Shown here in pieces: positions 1 to 9,465 of a stretch of 64,000 bases of DNA. The notes beneath the pieces were generated by a model. It had not been told where the DNA came from. It ran no database searches and worked only from the letters and a program-made list of their open reading frames with translations. Source of the stretch: Holophagae bacterium (lineage in GTDB: Bacteria; Acidobacteriota; Holophagae; Acanthopleuribacterales; Acanthopleuribacteraceae); contig JAUIFE010000002.1 in NCBI GenBank assembly GCA_030429565.1, forward strand, positions 124,001 through 188,000, read 5' to 3'. Within the stretch, counting starts at the first letter, position 1; the number at the start of each line of letters is the position of its first letter. Made by a program: the position numbers and the translations under genes.

Positions 1-169
1 AACAACCCTATCTTATTCATATCAATACAGTTACTTAATAAAGTCAATACCATTTCAGCGTTGAGCTTCTCTTTCTAGTTCTTGTAATCTCACCCTTCCT
101 GCAGCAAACACGCGGCATTTTAGCAGCGCCGCGTAAATCACTTTTGCTGTGGTAATTTCGAGAGGCTGT

Positions 170-1207
170 ATGACTGAATCCCTCAACCTGACACCCTTTT
201 TGGACCGTAGTTTTATGACCGCCGACAAAGACGGTGACCCCTACCTCACCACCGTCCTTGCCGCAACCTTTGACCTTCCCCGCAGCGGCGAAAACCACCT
301 GGTGCCAACTGCCAATCAAAGTGAAATTGCCGATCAGGAGACTTGGTTTGGCGATCCCGGTATTGGCCCCTTGCGCGGCGATACGCAAGCCGTAATCGGT
401 CGACCCGGTACCGATATCGTACTCAATGGTTTTGCACGCACACCTAACGCCGAACCCCTGGCCTACTTGGACACACGCCTGTGTGTCGGCGCGCTTGAAC
501 AGCGCGTGCGCGTTTTTGGCAAACGCAACTGGGTCAACGGTCTTTGGGGGTTTCGGCCCAGTGAACCCGAACCTTTCCATGAATTCCCGCTCCGCTATGA
601 ATACGCCTTCGGCGGCACCTGCCCGGTGGCCGTCGCCAATTCGGCCGACGACGTTTTTGAGGTTCGCAATCCCATCGGCATGGGTTTTTACACAGATAAA
701 ACAGCCGCGTACAACCAGCCGCTCCCACACCTCGAGGACCCCACCCAACCGATCACCAACCATCTGGACCGCCCGCAACCGGCCGGCTATGGTTTGATCG
801 CCCGTTCTTGGGAGCCCCGTTTGAGTTTGGCGGGCACCTATGACGCCCGCTGGCAACGGCAACGCGCCCCGCTGTGGCCCGAAGATTTTAAGATGCGCTT
901 CTTTCATGCCGCCCACCCCAATCTCTGTTCGGCCAACCCCTTGCGCGGCGATGAAACAGTCTTACTGGAAGGCTTTGCCCACGAAGGCCCGAGCCGGTTC
1001 CATCTTCCTGGCCATCAACCTAGATCCAGCGCATTTTTCGGCGAAAAACGCGAAAGCCAGAACATGGTGCTAGATGGCTTGTATTTCGACACCGAGGCGG
1101 GCTTACTGCAAATGGTGTGGCGTGCCTCCTTCCCAATCCGTGATCGCGTTTACCAAGTCCAAAAGGTTCAGTACCGCTTGTGCGAGCCTTGGGAGACGGC
1201 GGCATGA
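170..1207 (+). CDS. DUF2169 domain protein, T6SS-associated
   Basis: About 345 residues matching the DUF2169 family found in type VI secretion clusters, often next to PAAR-like effectors. Family-like features are the early TFDLPRSGE segment, a central FPLRYEYAFGG motif and the pair RNPIGMGFY near the middle. No signal peptide or membrane segment is visible, so it is probably cytoplasmic. An in-frame GTG lies at 149, but the ATG at 170 has AGAGG just upstream and begins MTESLNLTP, so I use it. The stop overlaps the start of the next gene (ATGA), indicating translational coupling. Its family role is thought to be effector loading or folding; that is inference from context, not from catalytic residues. 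Confidence 0.85.
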   Translation: MTESLNLTPFLDRSFMTADKDGDPYLTTVLAATFDLPRSGENHLVPTANQSEIADQETWFGDPGIGPLRGDTQAVIGRPGTDIVLNGFARTPNAEPLAYLDTRLCVGALEQRVRVFGKRNWVNGLWGFRPSEPEPFHEFPLRYEYAFGGTCPVAVANSADDVFEVRNPIGMGFYTDKTAAYNQPLPHLEDPTQPITNHLDRPQPAGYGLIARSWEPRLSLAGTYDARWQRQRAPLWPEDFKMRFFHAAHPNLCSANPLRGDETVLLEGFAHEGPSRFHLPGHQPRSSAFFGEKRESQNMVLDGLYFDTEAGLLQMVWRASFPIRDRVYQVQKVQYRLCEPWETAA

Positions 1208-2238
1208 GCAAAACCCAAGGATTTCCTATTTTGGCGGCCGGAATCTGCAGTGCCGCCGGTTTCGAGCGCGTGCTGACCTGCCTGCAACTGCAAGCGGAAG
1301 CCGACATTTTCGATTCCCATTCCTTTTGGGCGGAATACCCCGAGGATGATAACTTTTCGTTCCCGTGCGCGGCTGTACGTGTTTTTGATCGGGAGCAAAA
1401 TCGTGGCGACAGATTGAAGCAGCTTTTGGTCACAGCCTTGGAAGAAACCCTTGGCGCAGCACCGTGGCTAGCCCAGCACAAGGCTGGGGTCACACTGCTA
1501 ACAGCCGTCCCCACCAATCTCAGCGATGACGAGACCGAGGCGCTAACGGCGGCGGCCAACGCCATGATCAGCCAGATGGGGCTGACCGACATCCGCCTTC
1601 AGCTCATTGGCGGCGGGCGCGAAGCCTTTGCCTCTGTGCTCCAGGCGGCCGCCCCCCTACTCGCCCGAGGTGAGTTTGTGGTGGCGGCAGCAGTTGACAG
1701 CCTGTGTGGACCGAAACAACTCAAAGCTCTGGAAGAAGCCAAGCGACTTCTGGCCGGAAGCGCGGAAGGCCTGATCCCCGGCGAAGCGGCGGCTTGTGTC
1801 CTGCTTGGACCAGTCGGCAGCAATGGTAACCAACGGGTTTCGCATCTACTGGCGGCGGTCACCCGCAACACCGACAACCCCAAAGAGGTCCGACGCCAAC
1901 GCAAAAGCCTCACCGCCGTTTTTGAAGATGCATCCATACAGGCTTTGACAAGCGCACCAACCTTTCGGGTGTATTTTGCGGGCACGGGCGAAGAATTCTT
2001 GGCACAGGATTTGAACCACACCTACTTACGATGGGCGGAATGGTGGCCCGAACCACTCGATGTGTTCGATCTCGCCTCTGTTTTGGGCGATACCGGCACC
2101 GCCGGCGGTCTCATTCAACTCATTTTTGCGGACTTCCAGCTACAGCGCGCTTGGTCCGAAGGCGTCAGCCGACGCGGGCTGGTCTTAGCCGCCGCCGACG
2201 CCGATGCGGCGGGATTGGCCCTGCTCCAACACGGCTAA
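1204..2238 (+). CDS. Ketosynthase-like (thiolase-fold) T6SS accessory protein
   Basis: About 344 residues starting at an ATG that overlaps the upstream stop. The stretch VDSLCGPKQLKALEEAKRLL followed by LIPGEAAACVLL matches the C-terminal half of beta-ketoacyl synthases, and LGDTGTAGG near the C-terminus lines up with the synthase GHTxGAAG motif. The catalytic His of that motif is Asp here and I see no clear active-site Cys motif, so it is probably not a working condensing enzyme. Degenerate synthase-like proteins of this kind occur between DUF2169 and TIGR02270 genes in T6SS loci. The function is unknown; a structural or scaffold role is an inference. Confidence 0.7.
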   Translation: MSKTQGFPILAAGICSAAGFERVLTCLQLQAEADIFDSHSFWAEYPEDDNFSFPCAAVRVFDREQNRGDRLKQLLVTALEETLGAAPWLAQHKAGVTLLTAVPTNLSDDETEALTAAANAMISQMGLTDIRLQLIGGGREAFASVLQAAAPLLARGEFVVAAAVDSLCGPKQLKALEEAKRLLAGSAEGLIPGEAAACVLLGPVGSNGNQRVSHLLAAVTRNTDNPKEVRRQRKSLTAVFEDASIQALTSAPTFRVYFAGTGEEFLAQDLNHTYLRWAEWWPEPLDVFDLASVLGDTGTAGGLIQLIFADFQLQRAWSEGVSRRGLVLAAADADAAGLALLQHG

Positions 2239-2255
2239 AACACCGCAATCACACC

Positions 2256-2291
2256 AAAAAAACGGCCGCTTCAGTTTTTCTGTCCGTTTTT
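2256..2291 (+). terminator. Weak stem-loop with T-run between T6SS genes
   Basis: AACGG at 2261-2265 can pair with CCGTT at 2284-2288, with flanking A and T runs lengthening the stem. The loop is long (about 18 bases) and the same-strand T6SS genes continue downstream, so this is at best a weak or partial terminator. Confidence 0.25.
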
Positions 2292-2364
2292 TGAAACTTT
2301 TTCCGCTTTTCCCAAGGAGAAGGCTTTCCACTTTCTTCGCCTTTTCGCCGCCCCAGGAGTCCCC

Positions 2365-3882
2365 ATGATTTCCAGCCTACGTGCCCACCCCGAGATCGAT
2401 GAGTTTTACGGAGACCTCATCAGCGACCATTTCGAAGAAATCGAGTGGCTGCTGGAACACCGTGATTCTCTGTTTCGCGACGGCGATCTCTCATGGCGCG
2501 ACATCGCCGACTACGAGGAACGCCTTTGGCCCAAACTCGAGGTCTTGCTCGCCCACGGTGAGCGCGGTTTGGCATGTGCCGCCGAAGCTGCCGCCGGCGT
2601 GGTTGAAGAAAGCGCCCGCGCCGGGGTGTTTGTGTTGGCCCACCGTCCCGAGGGCCTTGACCTGCTGGCTGGAATGGATGACTTGGACGGCTGCGAACAA
2701 GACGCTGAAAGTGGGTACCTGATCGCCCACTGGTTCCGTGGCTTGGAAGCCGGCCAGGCTGATGCCGTTGAAAACCTGCTCTTGCAAAAAGCAACCTCCC
2801 CAAATGAGCAGGTCCGCCGCGAGGTAGCCCGTCTCATCGGCTACCGCCGCCTGCAGAACCGCACGTTACTGCAACGACTGCTCGGCGACAGCGATCTGGA
2901 AGTCCAAGCCCATGCGACGTTGGCGGCGGCCAAACTCGGTTTGGCCGCCGTCCAAGAGTTCGCCGAACGCGGTTTAACCATCGCAGAGCAACGCGAAGAC
3001 AGCCAGGTCGCCGATCTGTTCGCGCTGGCGCAGTTTCTGTTGGGTGGCAACGCACCGATGAAACGCGCCCGGCAAAAGCGACAACGAAGCGAACCACTTT
3101 CACGCTTGCGGTGGGCCCTGCTGGCGATGGCCGGTGACCCGGCTGACTTCGACCTGTTGGCGCAGCACGATGGGCCGCAAGGTGCGGCCGACCGCTGTCG
3201 TTTGCTCGGCATCCACGGCGATGCTCGGGCGCTGCCTTTGTTGCAGACCGCCCTTAGCGACGCCGACGAAACGGTGGCGCTCGCGGCCGCCGAAGCACTG
3301 CATTGTCTGACCGGGGCCGGTCTGTTCGCCGAACGCTGGATTGCCGTACCGGACAACCACATCGTGGCCCTGAACCGCGATTTGTTTCCTCCCGATCCCA
3401 CCGATTTGGCGTGGCTCGATGACGCGGCCACCGACGAGGACATCGATGGTGAAGACGAAGAAATCGATGCGGACAAGGATCCCGACGATGACGACTGGGA
3501 CGACGATGAGCAAGAAGAGGCGGTCGAGGTCGAGGTCGGTTTGAGCCAACGCGACCACGCTGACGTCGACTTTGACGCGGATGACGGTTTCAGCAAAAAC
3601 GCCGTTTGCACCGATGCAACGCGCTGGCGCGATTGGCTGGCGCAACACGGCAACCGCTTCCAGGCCGGCCGCCGCTATCGGCGCGGCTTGCCATTTGGAC
3701 CAAAGGCCTTGGTCGACGAGATCTGCGATGAACAATCACCCTTCGACATCCGACGACGTGCATTGTGGGAACTGGCTCATGGCCGTCAGGCGTCGGCGGG
3801 AATGCTGTTCGAACCCGACTGGTGGCTCTCCCAGCAAGAGCCTTTCATCGACTGGCTCCAGCAATGGTGCCAAAACCCATAA
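2365..3882 (+). CDS. TIGR02270 family HEAT-repeat protein, T6SS-associated
   Basis: A 505-residue soluble protein resembling the TIGR02270 family found in T6SS clusters. Alpha-helical HEAT-like repeats are visible: NEQVRREVARLIGYRRLQN, DLEVQAHATLAAAKLG and DETVALAAAEALHCLTG, each with the alternating Ala/Leu pattern of such repeats. Between residues about 350 and 400 lies a strongly acidic low-complexity stretch rich in Asp and Glu. The C-terminal part (GRRYRRGLPFGPKALVDEI and the RRRALWELA segment) resembles the conserved end of the family. The start ATG has AGGAG about seven bases upstream. It follows the ketosynthase-like gene by 126 bases on the same strand. A protein-protein interaction role is the usual inference for HEAT proteins. 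Confidence 0.8.
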   Translation: MISSLRAHPEIDEFYGDLISDHFEEIEWLLEHRDSLFRDGDLSWRDIADYEERLWPKLEVLLAHGERGLACAAEAAAGVVEESARAGVFVLAHRPEGLDLLAGMDDLDGCEQDAESGYLIAHWFRGLEAGQADAVENLLLQKATSPNEQVRREVARLIGYRRLQNRTLLQRLLGDSDLEVQAHATLAAAKLGLAAVQEFAERGLTIAEQREDSQVADLFALAQFLLGGNAPMKRARQKRQRSEPLSRLRWALLAMAGDPADFDLLAQHDGPQGAADRCRLLGIHGDARALPLLQTALSDADETVALAAAEALHCLTGAGLFAERWIAVPDNHIVALNRDLFPPDPTDLAWLDDAATDEDIDGEDEEIDADKDPDDDDWDDDEQEEAVEVEVGLSQRDHADVDFDADDGFSKNAVCTDATRWRDWLAQHGNRFQAGRRYRRGLPFGPKALVDEICDEQSPFDIRRRALWELAHGRQASAGMLFEPDWWLSQQEPFIDWLQQWCQNP

Positions 3883-4057
3883 ACCCAAAACCTGCTTGAG
3901 ATAATTCAGCACGGCGATATGCCGTCCCGCGCCCGCAACCTCCCCACCTTTCTTCGGTTATACCGACCCGCGTGGCGTACCCCGACCCAAAATTCTATGA
4001 CTCCGAGGCACCGACCTGCGTCTCCCCAAAAATAGGCGCGGCTACCTCAACCAACCG

Positions 4058-5488
4058 ATGGATGGATTTATGACGAAAGGAAATGTCTACGCCAACACGC
4101 GCTCCGTGGTGCACAAGGGCGACAGTTTGACCAATGTTTGCGCTATTCCCGATGTGTGTAAAACACCCACCCCTGGCGGCCCGATCCCCATTCCTTACAT
4201 CAATGTCGCCTTCAACCGCAACCTCACCAAAGGCACCAAAAAAGTGCGCATTGCGGGCAACCCGATTGCCATCGCCAAATCGAAACTCTCGACCAGTACC
4301 GGCGATGAGCCAGGCACCCTGGGCGGTATTGTTTCCGGCAAGTTTAAGGGCAAGATGGCGTGGGGCACGTCGAGCATGAATGTCAAAGCCGAAGGCAAAG
4401 GCGTGGTGCGATTCATGGACATCACCCTCCACAACGGCAACACCTATAACAGCGGCTGGACCCAAATCGGCAACGTCGCGGTGACCTTTGACGCCTACGG
4501 CGACGACACCCAATGTGAGGTCTGCAAGAAGGACCCAGCGACCCACCGCACCCACGAATCCAAGGTGGCGGAAGCCGACTGCACCGACTTGATCAACAAA
4601 CTCAGTGACTATGCCAAAGACGTCGACAAAAAAGTAAACGACCTCGACGGCCAGATCCAAGCCATCACCCAACAGGAAAAAGCGCTCAACGAAAAGTATC
4701 AGAAGGAACTTCTCGACGTAGCCACCCAGACAAGCGACCTGCTGCAAGGCCGCTCGATCGGCGCGATCTACCAAGGTGGCAGCGCCCAAGAAAAGGCCGA
4801 CATGACAGCCTTGGGCAACAAACGCAAAGATATTCAGAAAGAACAAAAAAACGACCCAGAACTCAAGCGCCTTAAAGAGGAAAAAAACCGTCTCAAAGCC
4901 CAAGCCGATGCGTTGCGAACGAAACGCGTTTACAAGGATTACCCAGCCGGTTTTATGATCGGCGTCTTGCACTGCAAATGCGGCGCAAAACGCTATGCCG
5001 CCATGTCCGGCTCCTACGTGACCTACGGCTTTGCCGAGGTCGCCAAAAAAGCAGGTTACGAGGTAGCCCAGCCGATAAAAAAACCCGATGAAAACGCCGA
5101 ACTGTACGACGATGTCAAAAGCCCGCGGTTGCTCATGGCCGGCACGGAAGAGGAAAAGGCCCAGATTCGCGCCGATACGAAAAAAGAATACGCGCGCTTG
5201 GCGGAGAATCCCGAGCCCAATTCACCAGGACGGGCTAACTGTGCCGCCCCCAAACTGATTCAAGCTTGCTTAAACGAGGGCCATGCCGTAGGTGCCATGA
5301 GTGAAAAGTGGTTTTCTCCTATGGATAAAGACTGTACCGTCACCCAAGATCGCTTTGAACATTGGAAAAGCGGCGCACCTAGAAGCTACGAACGAACCTT
5401 TAAGCATGGTCAAACCGTAACCTCGTGCAATACCTGCAAAAAAGAGATCCCGCCAATGCTTTGCGACAACGATAAACATCAGTGCTAA
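4058..5488 (+). CDS. PAAR-like (DUF4150) effector with deaminase-like C-terminus
   Basis: A 476-residue modular protein. Residues about 6-150 match the PAAR-like DUF4150 domain, which caps the T6SS spike: VCKTPTPGGPIPIPYINVA, then CEVC at 153-156. Residues about 175-290 are charged, helical and likely coiled coil. The C-terminal region (about 295-476) has HCKCGAKRYAAMSG, then NCAAPKLIQA with C395, then CNTC at 457-460 and C469. This Cys plus CxxC layout is that of the deaminase superfamily used in polymorphic toxins and of a domain fused to some RluA-type pseudouridine synthases. The catalytic Glu usual in [HC]xE is Ala here. An in-frame ATG at 4070 is an alternative start. The next gene is a probable immunity partner. 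The deaminase assignment is inference from motif spacing. Confidence 0.75.
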   Translation: MDGFMTKGNVYANTRSVVHKGDSLTNVCAIPDVCKTPTPGGPIPIPYINVAFNRNLTKGTKKVRIAGNPIAIAKSKLSTSTGDEPGTLGGIVSGKFKGKMAWGTSSMNVKAEGKGVVRFMDITLHNGNTYNSGWTQIGNVAVTFDAYGDDTQCEVCKKDPATHRTHESKVAEADCTDLINKLSDYAKDVDKKVNDLDGQIQAITQQEKALNEKYQKELLDVATQTSDLLQGRSIGAIYQGGSAQEKADMTALGNKRKDIQKEQKNDPELKRLKEEKNRLKAQADALRTKRVYKDYPAGFMIGVLHCKCGAKRYAAMSGSYVTYGFAEVAKKAGYEVAQPIKKPDENAELYDDVKSPRLLMAGTEEEKAQIRADTKKEYARLAENPEPNSPGRANCAAPKLIQACLNEGHAVGAMSEKWFSPMDKDCTVTQDRFEHWKSGAPRSYERTFKHGQTVTSCNTCKKEIPPMLCDNDKHQC

Positions 5489-5502
5489 TGAAGGAACCTA
5501 CC

Positions 5503-6279
5503 ATGTCGACCCACACGCTCCCAATACGGTCCTTTTTGGCTTACCTGGACCGCATCAAGCCAGGTTACCTGACCCAAACCGAAGGAAAACCACTGTTAAT
5601 GATCAGCTTGGCCGAGCACCATCAAGCCTACGAGCTGCCGCAACTTTACCAAGCCTTTTTATATGCGATGGGCATCAACGTCGGACCACTTTTGTTCCCC
5701 GACCACAATACCAACGGCGATGACATCGAAACGTGGTACGGCGGCGTGTACCCCGACATGTGGCCGATGAGCGACGCGTATCAGTTGCTGGCTTTTGCAA
5801 GGCTTGATGAGAAATACTGGCTAAAACACTGGGTGATGGCCTTGGATGAACCCATCGGCAAAGACGATGTCATGGTGTTTCAAGCCGAAGGCGGCCAGGA
5901 CTTAGAAGAGGCACGTCGCGTCAACCCACGCTTTCACGGCTTAAGAGACCTGCTTTACTTCGAAGCATTTACCCAAATCCACATCACCAAGTGGGGCAAC
6001 CCGACCCACATTCTCCGCACCGGGACAAGCCGCGAGAAAATGGACACCATGATGACGGACCTTGATCAAATGCTGACCCGAGCGGGCCTCGCGGCTGTAG
6101 CGCCGACCAGCTCCTGGCTACGCCTCTACGAAAACGAATCCCTGGCCGTCGGCATCAACCGCAATGTGGCGGAACCGGACCAGGTCGCCCTTTATATCGG
6201 TGGTGTCGATCAACAAAAAACCACCCTTTTTGTGAACGCCCTACTCGATTACCACGCGTTCACCGAGGCGCGTGCTTAA
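5503..6279 (+). CDS. Candidate immunity protein of the PAAR-like effector
   Basis: A 258-residue soluble protein that I do not recognise. The ATG at 5503 is preceded by AAGGAA with six bases of spacing, which is better than the in-frame start at 5482 overlapping the effector stop. It starts 14 bases after the effector gene, on the same strand, the usual place for a T6SS immunity gene. It is acidic and aromatic-rich, with no signal peptide, so it would act in the cytoplasm, matching a toxin with a nucleotide or nucleic-acid target. The immunity role rests on position only. Confidence 0.55.
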   Translation: MSTHTLPIRSFLAYLDRIKPGYLTQTEGKPLLMISLAEHHQAYELPQLYQAFLYAMGINVGPLLFPDHNTNGDDIETWYGGVYPDMWPMSDAYQLLAFARLDEKYWLKHWVMALDEPIGKDDVMVFQAEGGQDLEEARRVNPRFHGLRDLLYFEAFTQIHITKWGNPTHILRTGTSREKMDTMMTDLDQMLTRAGLAAVAPTSSWLRLYENESLAVGINRNVAEPDQVALYIGGVDQQKTTLFVNALLDYHAFTEARA

Positions 6280-6321
6280 GCGCAGACAAAATGGGTTGCC
6301 GGCGCCAACGGTACGACGACA

Positions 6322-6344
6322 GCTCGCCGCGCCGAACGGCGAGC
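6322..6344. terminator. GC-rich hairpin between convergent genes
   Basis: GCTCGCCG at 6322-6329 and CGGCGAGC at 6337-6344 form a perfect 8-bp stem with a 7-base loop. It lies between the convergent immunity and efflux genes. No U-run follows on either strand, so its terminator role is tentative. Confidence 0.35.
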
Positions 6345-6411
6345 AAGCCGCCAGACCCAAAACAACGTCTCACAATCTGGCGACTTGGGTGATGAAACCA
6401 TCAACGATTGC

Positions 6412-9400
6412 TTATTTTTGATTAAAGGCGACGGTGAGCAAGGGCAAGACCAGCAGTGTTGCCACTGTCGCCGTCGTCATGCCGCCGACCACGACCAATG
6501 CCAACGGGCGCTGAATTTCCGCGCCGACGCCGGTGTTGAGCACCATCGGGACAAAACCCAACGCCGCCGTCACCCCCGTCATCAGCACCGGGGCCAAGCG
6601 CGTGCGTGCCGCCTCAACCACGGCCGATGTCACATCGCGGCCCTGCTGCTGCAGTTGGGTCACGCGGGAGATCAACACCATGTCACCCAATACCGATACA
6701 CCGGACAAGGCGATAAAACCAATCGCCGCCGAAATCGAAAAGGGCGTGTCGGTCAACCACAGGGCAGCAATCCCACCAACGGCGCCAAAGGGCACACCGG
6801 TAAAGATGCGCAGGACATTTCCGATGCGACCATAGGTTAAGTACAACAACGCAAACACCAACAAAAAGGCCAAGGGCACAACCACCATCAACCGTGTGCG
6901 CGCCCGCTCCATGTGCTCGAACTGACCGCCGATTTCCGTGGTGTACCCGTCCGGTAGCGTCACTTCTCGGGCCAACACCGTCCGCAGCTCATTTACAAAA
7001 GAACCCAAATCACGACCGCGCACATTGGCCTGCACGATGATACGGCGGCGAGCCCATTCGCGTTGAATCGTGGCCGGGCTTTGCACCGTTTGAACCGTCA
7101 CCAACTTCGACAACGGCACCTGACGACCGGCGGCGGTGCGCAATTGCAGCTTGGCGATGGTTTCCGCCGAGCCGCGCACCGATTCGTGCCAACGCAAAAC
7201 CAAATCAAAGCGCCGTTGGCCTTCGACGACCTCACCGACGCGGCGCGTGCCCAAGCTGTCAATGGCGGCGAGCACCTCGCCGACCGGCACGCCGTAACGG
7301 CCCGCCGCCTCACGATCCACTTCAAGTACCAACATCGGCAACCCCGTCACCTGTTCGAGGGTGACATCGGCCGCACCGGGGATTTCTGCCAAACGCGCGC
7401 GAATGCGATCACCCTCGCGGCGCAATATCTCAAAATCGTCGCCAAACAACTTAACGGCCACATCGCCGCGCACACCCGCCACCATTTCATTGACACGCAT
7501 TTCAATCGGTTGCGTGAAAATACTGCGCATGCCGGGCAAGCCGTAAAGCGCCGCTTCCATCTCGGCGGTCAGCGCATCTTGCGTTTCGGCGCGGCGCCAA
7601 GCTGAACGCGGCGTTAGCGTGATAAAAACGTCGGAAACTTCCAGACCCATGGGGTCGGTTGCCACCTCGGCCGTGCCGGTCCGCGTCCATATGTGGGCAA
7701 TCTCATCGGGGAACTTTTCCAGCAGGAGGTTTTCGATTTGGGTGCCGTAACGAATCGATTCGTCCAGCGACACGCCGGCCATACGCACCGTGTTCACGAC
7801 GATCGCTTGCTCGCGCAAGCGCGGCACAAAGGCCGTGCCCAAACGCGTGGCGAGCAGGCCGGCGCCGACAACCAACAGCAACGTCATCGTGAGCACCCAG
7901 CCACGCCGGCGTAGGAAAGCAGCCAAGAGAACCGCATAACGCGCTTCAAGCCACAGCGTAAAGCGCGGCCGTGCCGCTCGTTCACCGCGCTGCAACACAT
8001 AACTCGCCAAAACCGGCATCAAGGTCATCGAGAGAATCATGGAACCCAACAGTGCAAAAATCACCGTTAACGCCATCGGCCGGAACAGCTTGCCCTCAAC
8101 ACCTTCCAAGGTCAGGACCGGCAGGTAAACCACCGCAATAATTAACTCGCCAAAAAGGGTGGGTTTGCGCACTTCAACCGCGGCGTCACGCACCACTGCC
8201 AACACCGATCTTTGCCCGCGGTCCTCACCCAAGCGACGCGCCGCGTTTTCCACCATAATGACCGAGCTGTCGACAACCAAACCAAAATCAATCGCACCCA
8301 AACTCATCAAACTACCGGCAATGCCGAATTGGAGCATGGCGTTAAACGCAAATAACATGGACAACGGAATCGCCGCCGCCACAATCAAACCCGCGCGCAG
8401 GTTGCCCATCATCGCAAACAACACCGCAATTACCAGCAAGGCACCTTCGAACAGGTTCTCAGCTACGGTTTGCAGTACTTGATCGACCAAATCCGTGCGC
8501 CGGTAAACCGGTTCTAGCGTCACACCTGCCGGCAAAGTGCGCTGCACCTCGGCCAGCCGTTGCTCCAGGCGTTGCGTCAGGACACGACTGTTTTCACCCA
8601 TCAACATGAAGCCGAGACCAAGCACTACTTCGCCTTTCCCGCCGGCAGTCACCGCCCCACGCCGAATTTCGTGATCGACCCGTACGTCGGCAATGTCGCG
8701 CAAGTAAATCGGTGTGCCATTGAACTGGGCTACCACCATTTGCGCCAAATCGTCCACGCCGCTAACCAAACCACGGCCCTGGATCAGTTGCGCGCCGCCG
8801 CCGTTTTCCAGAACCCCGCCCGCCGCATTGCGGTTGGCCGCGCGCAGCAAAGCCGCGACATCGTCCAAGGTCAACGCATACTTGGTCAAACGCCGTGGAT
8901 CAATGAGGACGTGAAACTGTTTTTCGTAACCACCCCAGGTGTTGATTTCAGCCACACCCGGTACCTGCACCATTTGCGGCCGCACCACCCAATGGTGCAA
9001 GGTACGCAGCTCGGTCGGCGACAGGTCTTCCCCGCGAATCACATACTGAAACACCTCGCCCAAACCGGTGGCAACCGGGCCCAGCGTCGGCGGTTCAATA
9101 CCGGCGGGCATTGCGGTGGCGGCGATGCGTTCACTTACCACCTGACGAGCCAAGTAAATATCGACGCCGTCTTCGAAAATGACGGTCACCTGCGAGAAGC
9201 CAAACTTCGACATCGAACGTACCTGCCGCAAGCCCGGCAAACCGGCAAGAGCCTGTTCCAGAGGAAAGGTGATTTGGCGTTCGATCTCCAGCGGGGCAAA
9301 GGCCGGTGCCGTCGTGTTGATTTGCACTTGGATCGGGGTCGTATCGGGAAAGGCGTCTAGGGGCAAACGACTGAGACTGACCACCCCGAAGGCGGCCACG

Positions 9401-9465
9401 ATGAAGGTCAGGATAAACACGACTGGCCGATGAGCCAGCGAGAGTTCAATCAGGCGTGTCAGCAT
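6412..9465 (-). CDS. CzcA/CusA-type heavy-metal RND efflux pump
   Basis: A 1017-residue inner-membrane RND transporter of the heavy-metal efflux type. The N-terminus (LPLDAFPDTTPIQVQINT) and the early FGFSQVTVIFEDGVDIY stretch are typical of CzcA/CusA. The TM4 motif DFGLVVDSSVIMVENAARR carries the Asp residues of the proton relay used by the HME-RND branch. Twelve membrane segments in two halves are apparent from the hydrophobic blocks. The length is normal for the family. Its start overlaps the adaptor stop by one base (TGATG), so the two are translated together. The exact metal cannot be read with confidence; the adaptor's Cys/His repeats suggest a soft or transition metal such as Zn, Cd, Co or Cu. 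Confidence 0.92.
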   Translation of the reverse strand: MLTRLIELSLAHRPVVFILTFIVAAFGVVSLSRLPLDAFPDTTPIQVQINTTAPAFAPLEIERQITFPLEQALAGLPGLRQVRSMSKFGFSQVTVIFEDGVDIYLARQVVSERIAATAMPAGIEPPTLGPVATGLGEVFQYVIRGEDLSPTELRTLHHWVVRPQMVQVPGVAEINTWGGYEKQFHVLIDPRRLTKYALTLDDVAALLRAANRNAAGGVLENGGGAQLIQGRGLVSGVDDLAQMVVAQFNGTPIYLRDIADVRVDHEIRRGAVTAGGKGEVVLGLGFMLMGENSRVLTQRLEQRLAEVQRTLPAGVTLEPVYRRTDLVDQVLQTVAENLFEGALLVIAVLFAMMGNLRAGLIVAAAIPLSMLFAFNAMLQFGIAGSLMSLGAIDFGLVVDSSVIMVENAARRLGEDRGQRSVLAVVRDAAVEVRKPTLFGELIIAVVYLPVLTLEGVEGKLFRPMALTVIFALLGSMILSMTLMPVLASYVLQRGERAARPRFTLWLEARYAVLLAAFLRRRGWVLTMTLLLVVGAGLLATRLGTAFVPRLREQAIVVNTVRMAGVSLDESIRYGTQIENLLLEKFPDEIAHIWTRTGTAEVATDPMGLEVSDVFITLTPRSAWRRAETQDALTAEMEAALYGLPGMRSIFTQPIEMRVNEMVAGVRGDVAVKLFGDDFEILRREGDRIRARLAEIPGAADVTLEQVTGLPMLVLEVDREAAGRYGVPVGEVLAAIDSLGTRRVGEVVEGQRRFDLVLRWHESVRGSAETIAKLQLRTAAGRQVPLSKLVTVQTVQSPATIQREWARRRIIVQANVRGRDLGSFVNELRTVLAREVTLPDGYTTEIGGQFEHMERARTRLMVVVPLAFLLVFALLYLTYGRIGNVLRIFTGVPFGAVGGIAALWLTDTPFSISAAIGFIALSGVSVLGDMVLISRVTQLQQQGRDVTSAVVEAARTRLAPVLMTGVTAALGFVPMVLNTGVGAEIQRPLALVVVGGMTTATVATLLVLPLLTVAFNQK

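Noticed and set aside
44..916. A 290-codon minus-strand frame over the DUF2169 gene
   Set aside because: The plus strand encodes a clear family member in the same place, and this frame has no recognisable domain.
6385..9433. Several plus-strand frames of 60-270 codons across the CzcA-type gene
   Set aside because: They lie in the antisense of a well-supported RND pump, are rich in Arg/His and Pro, and lack ribosome sites.
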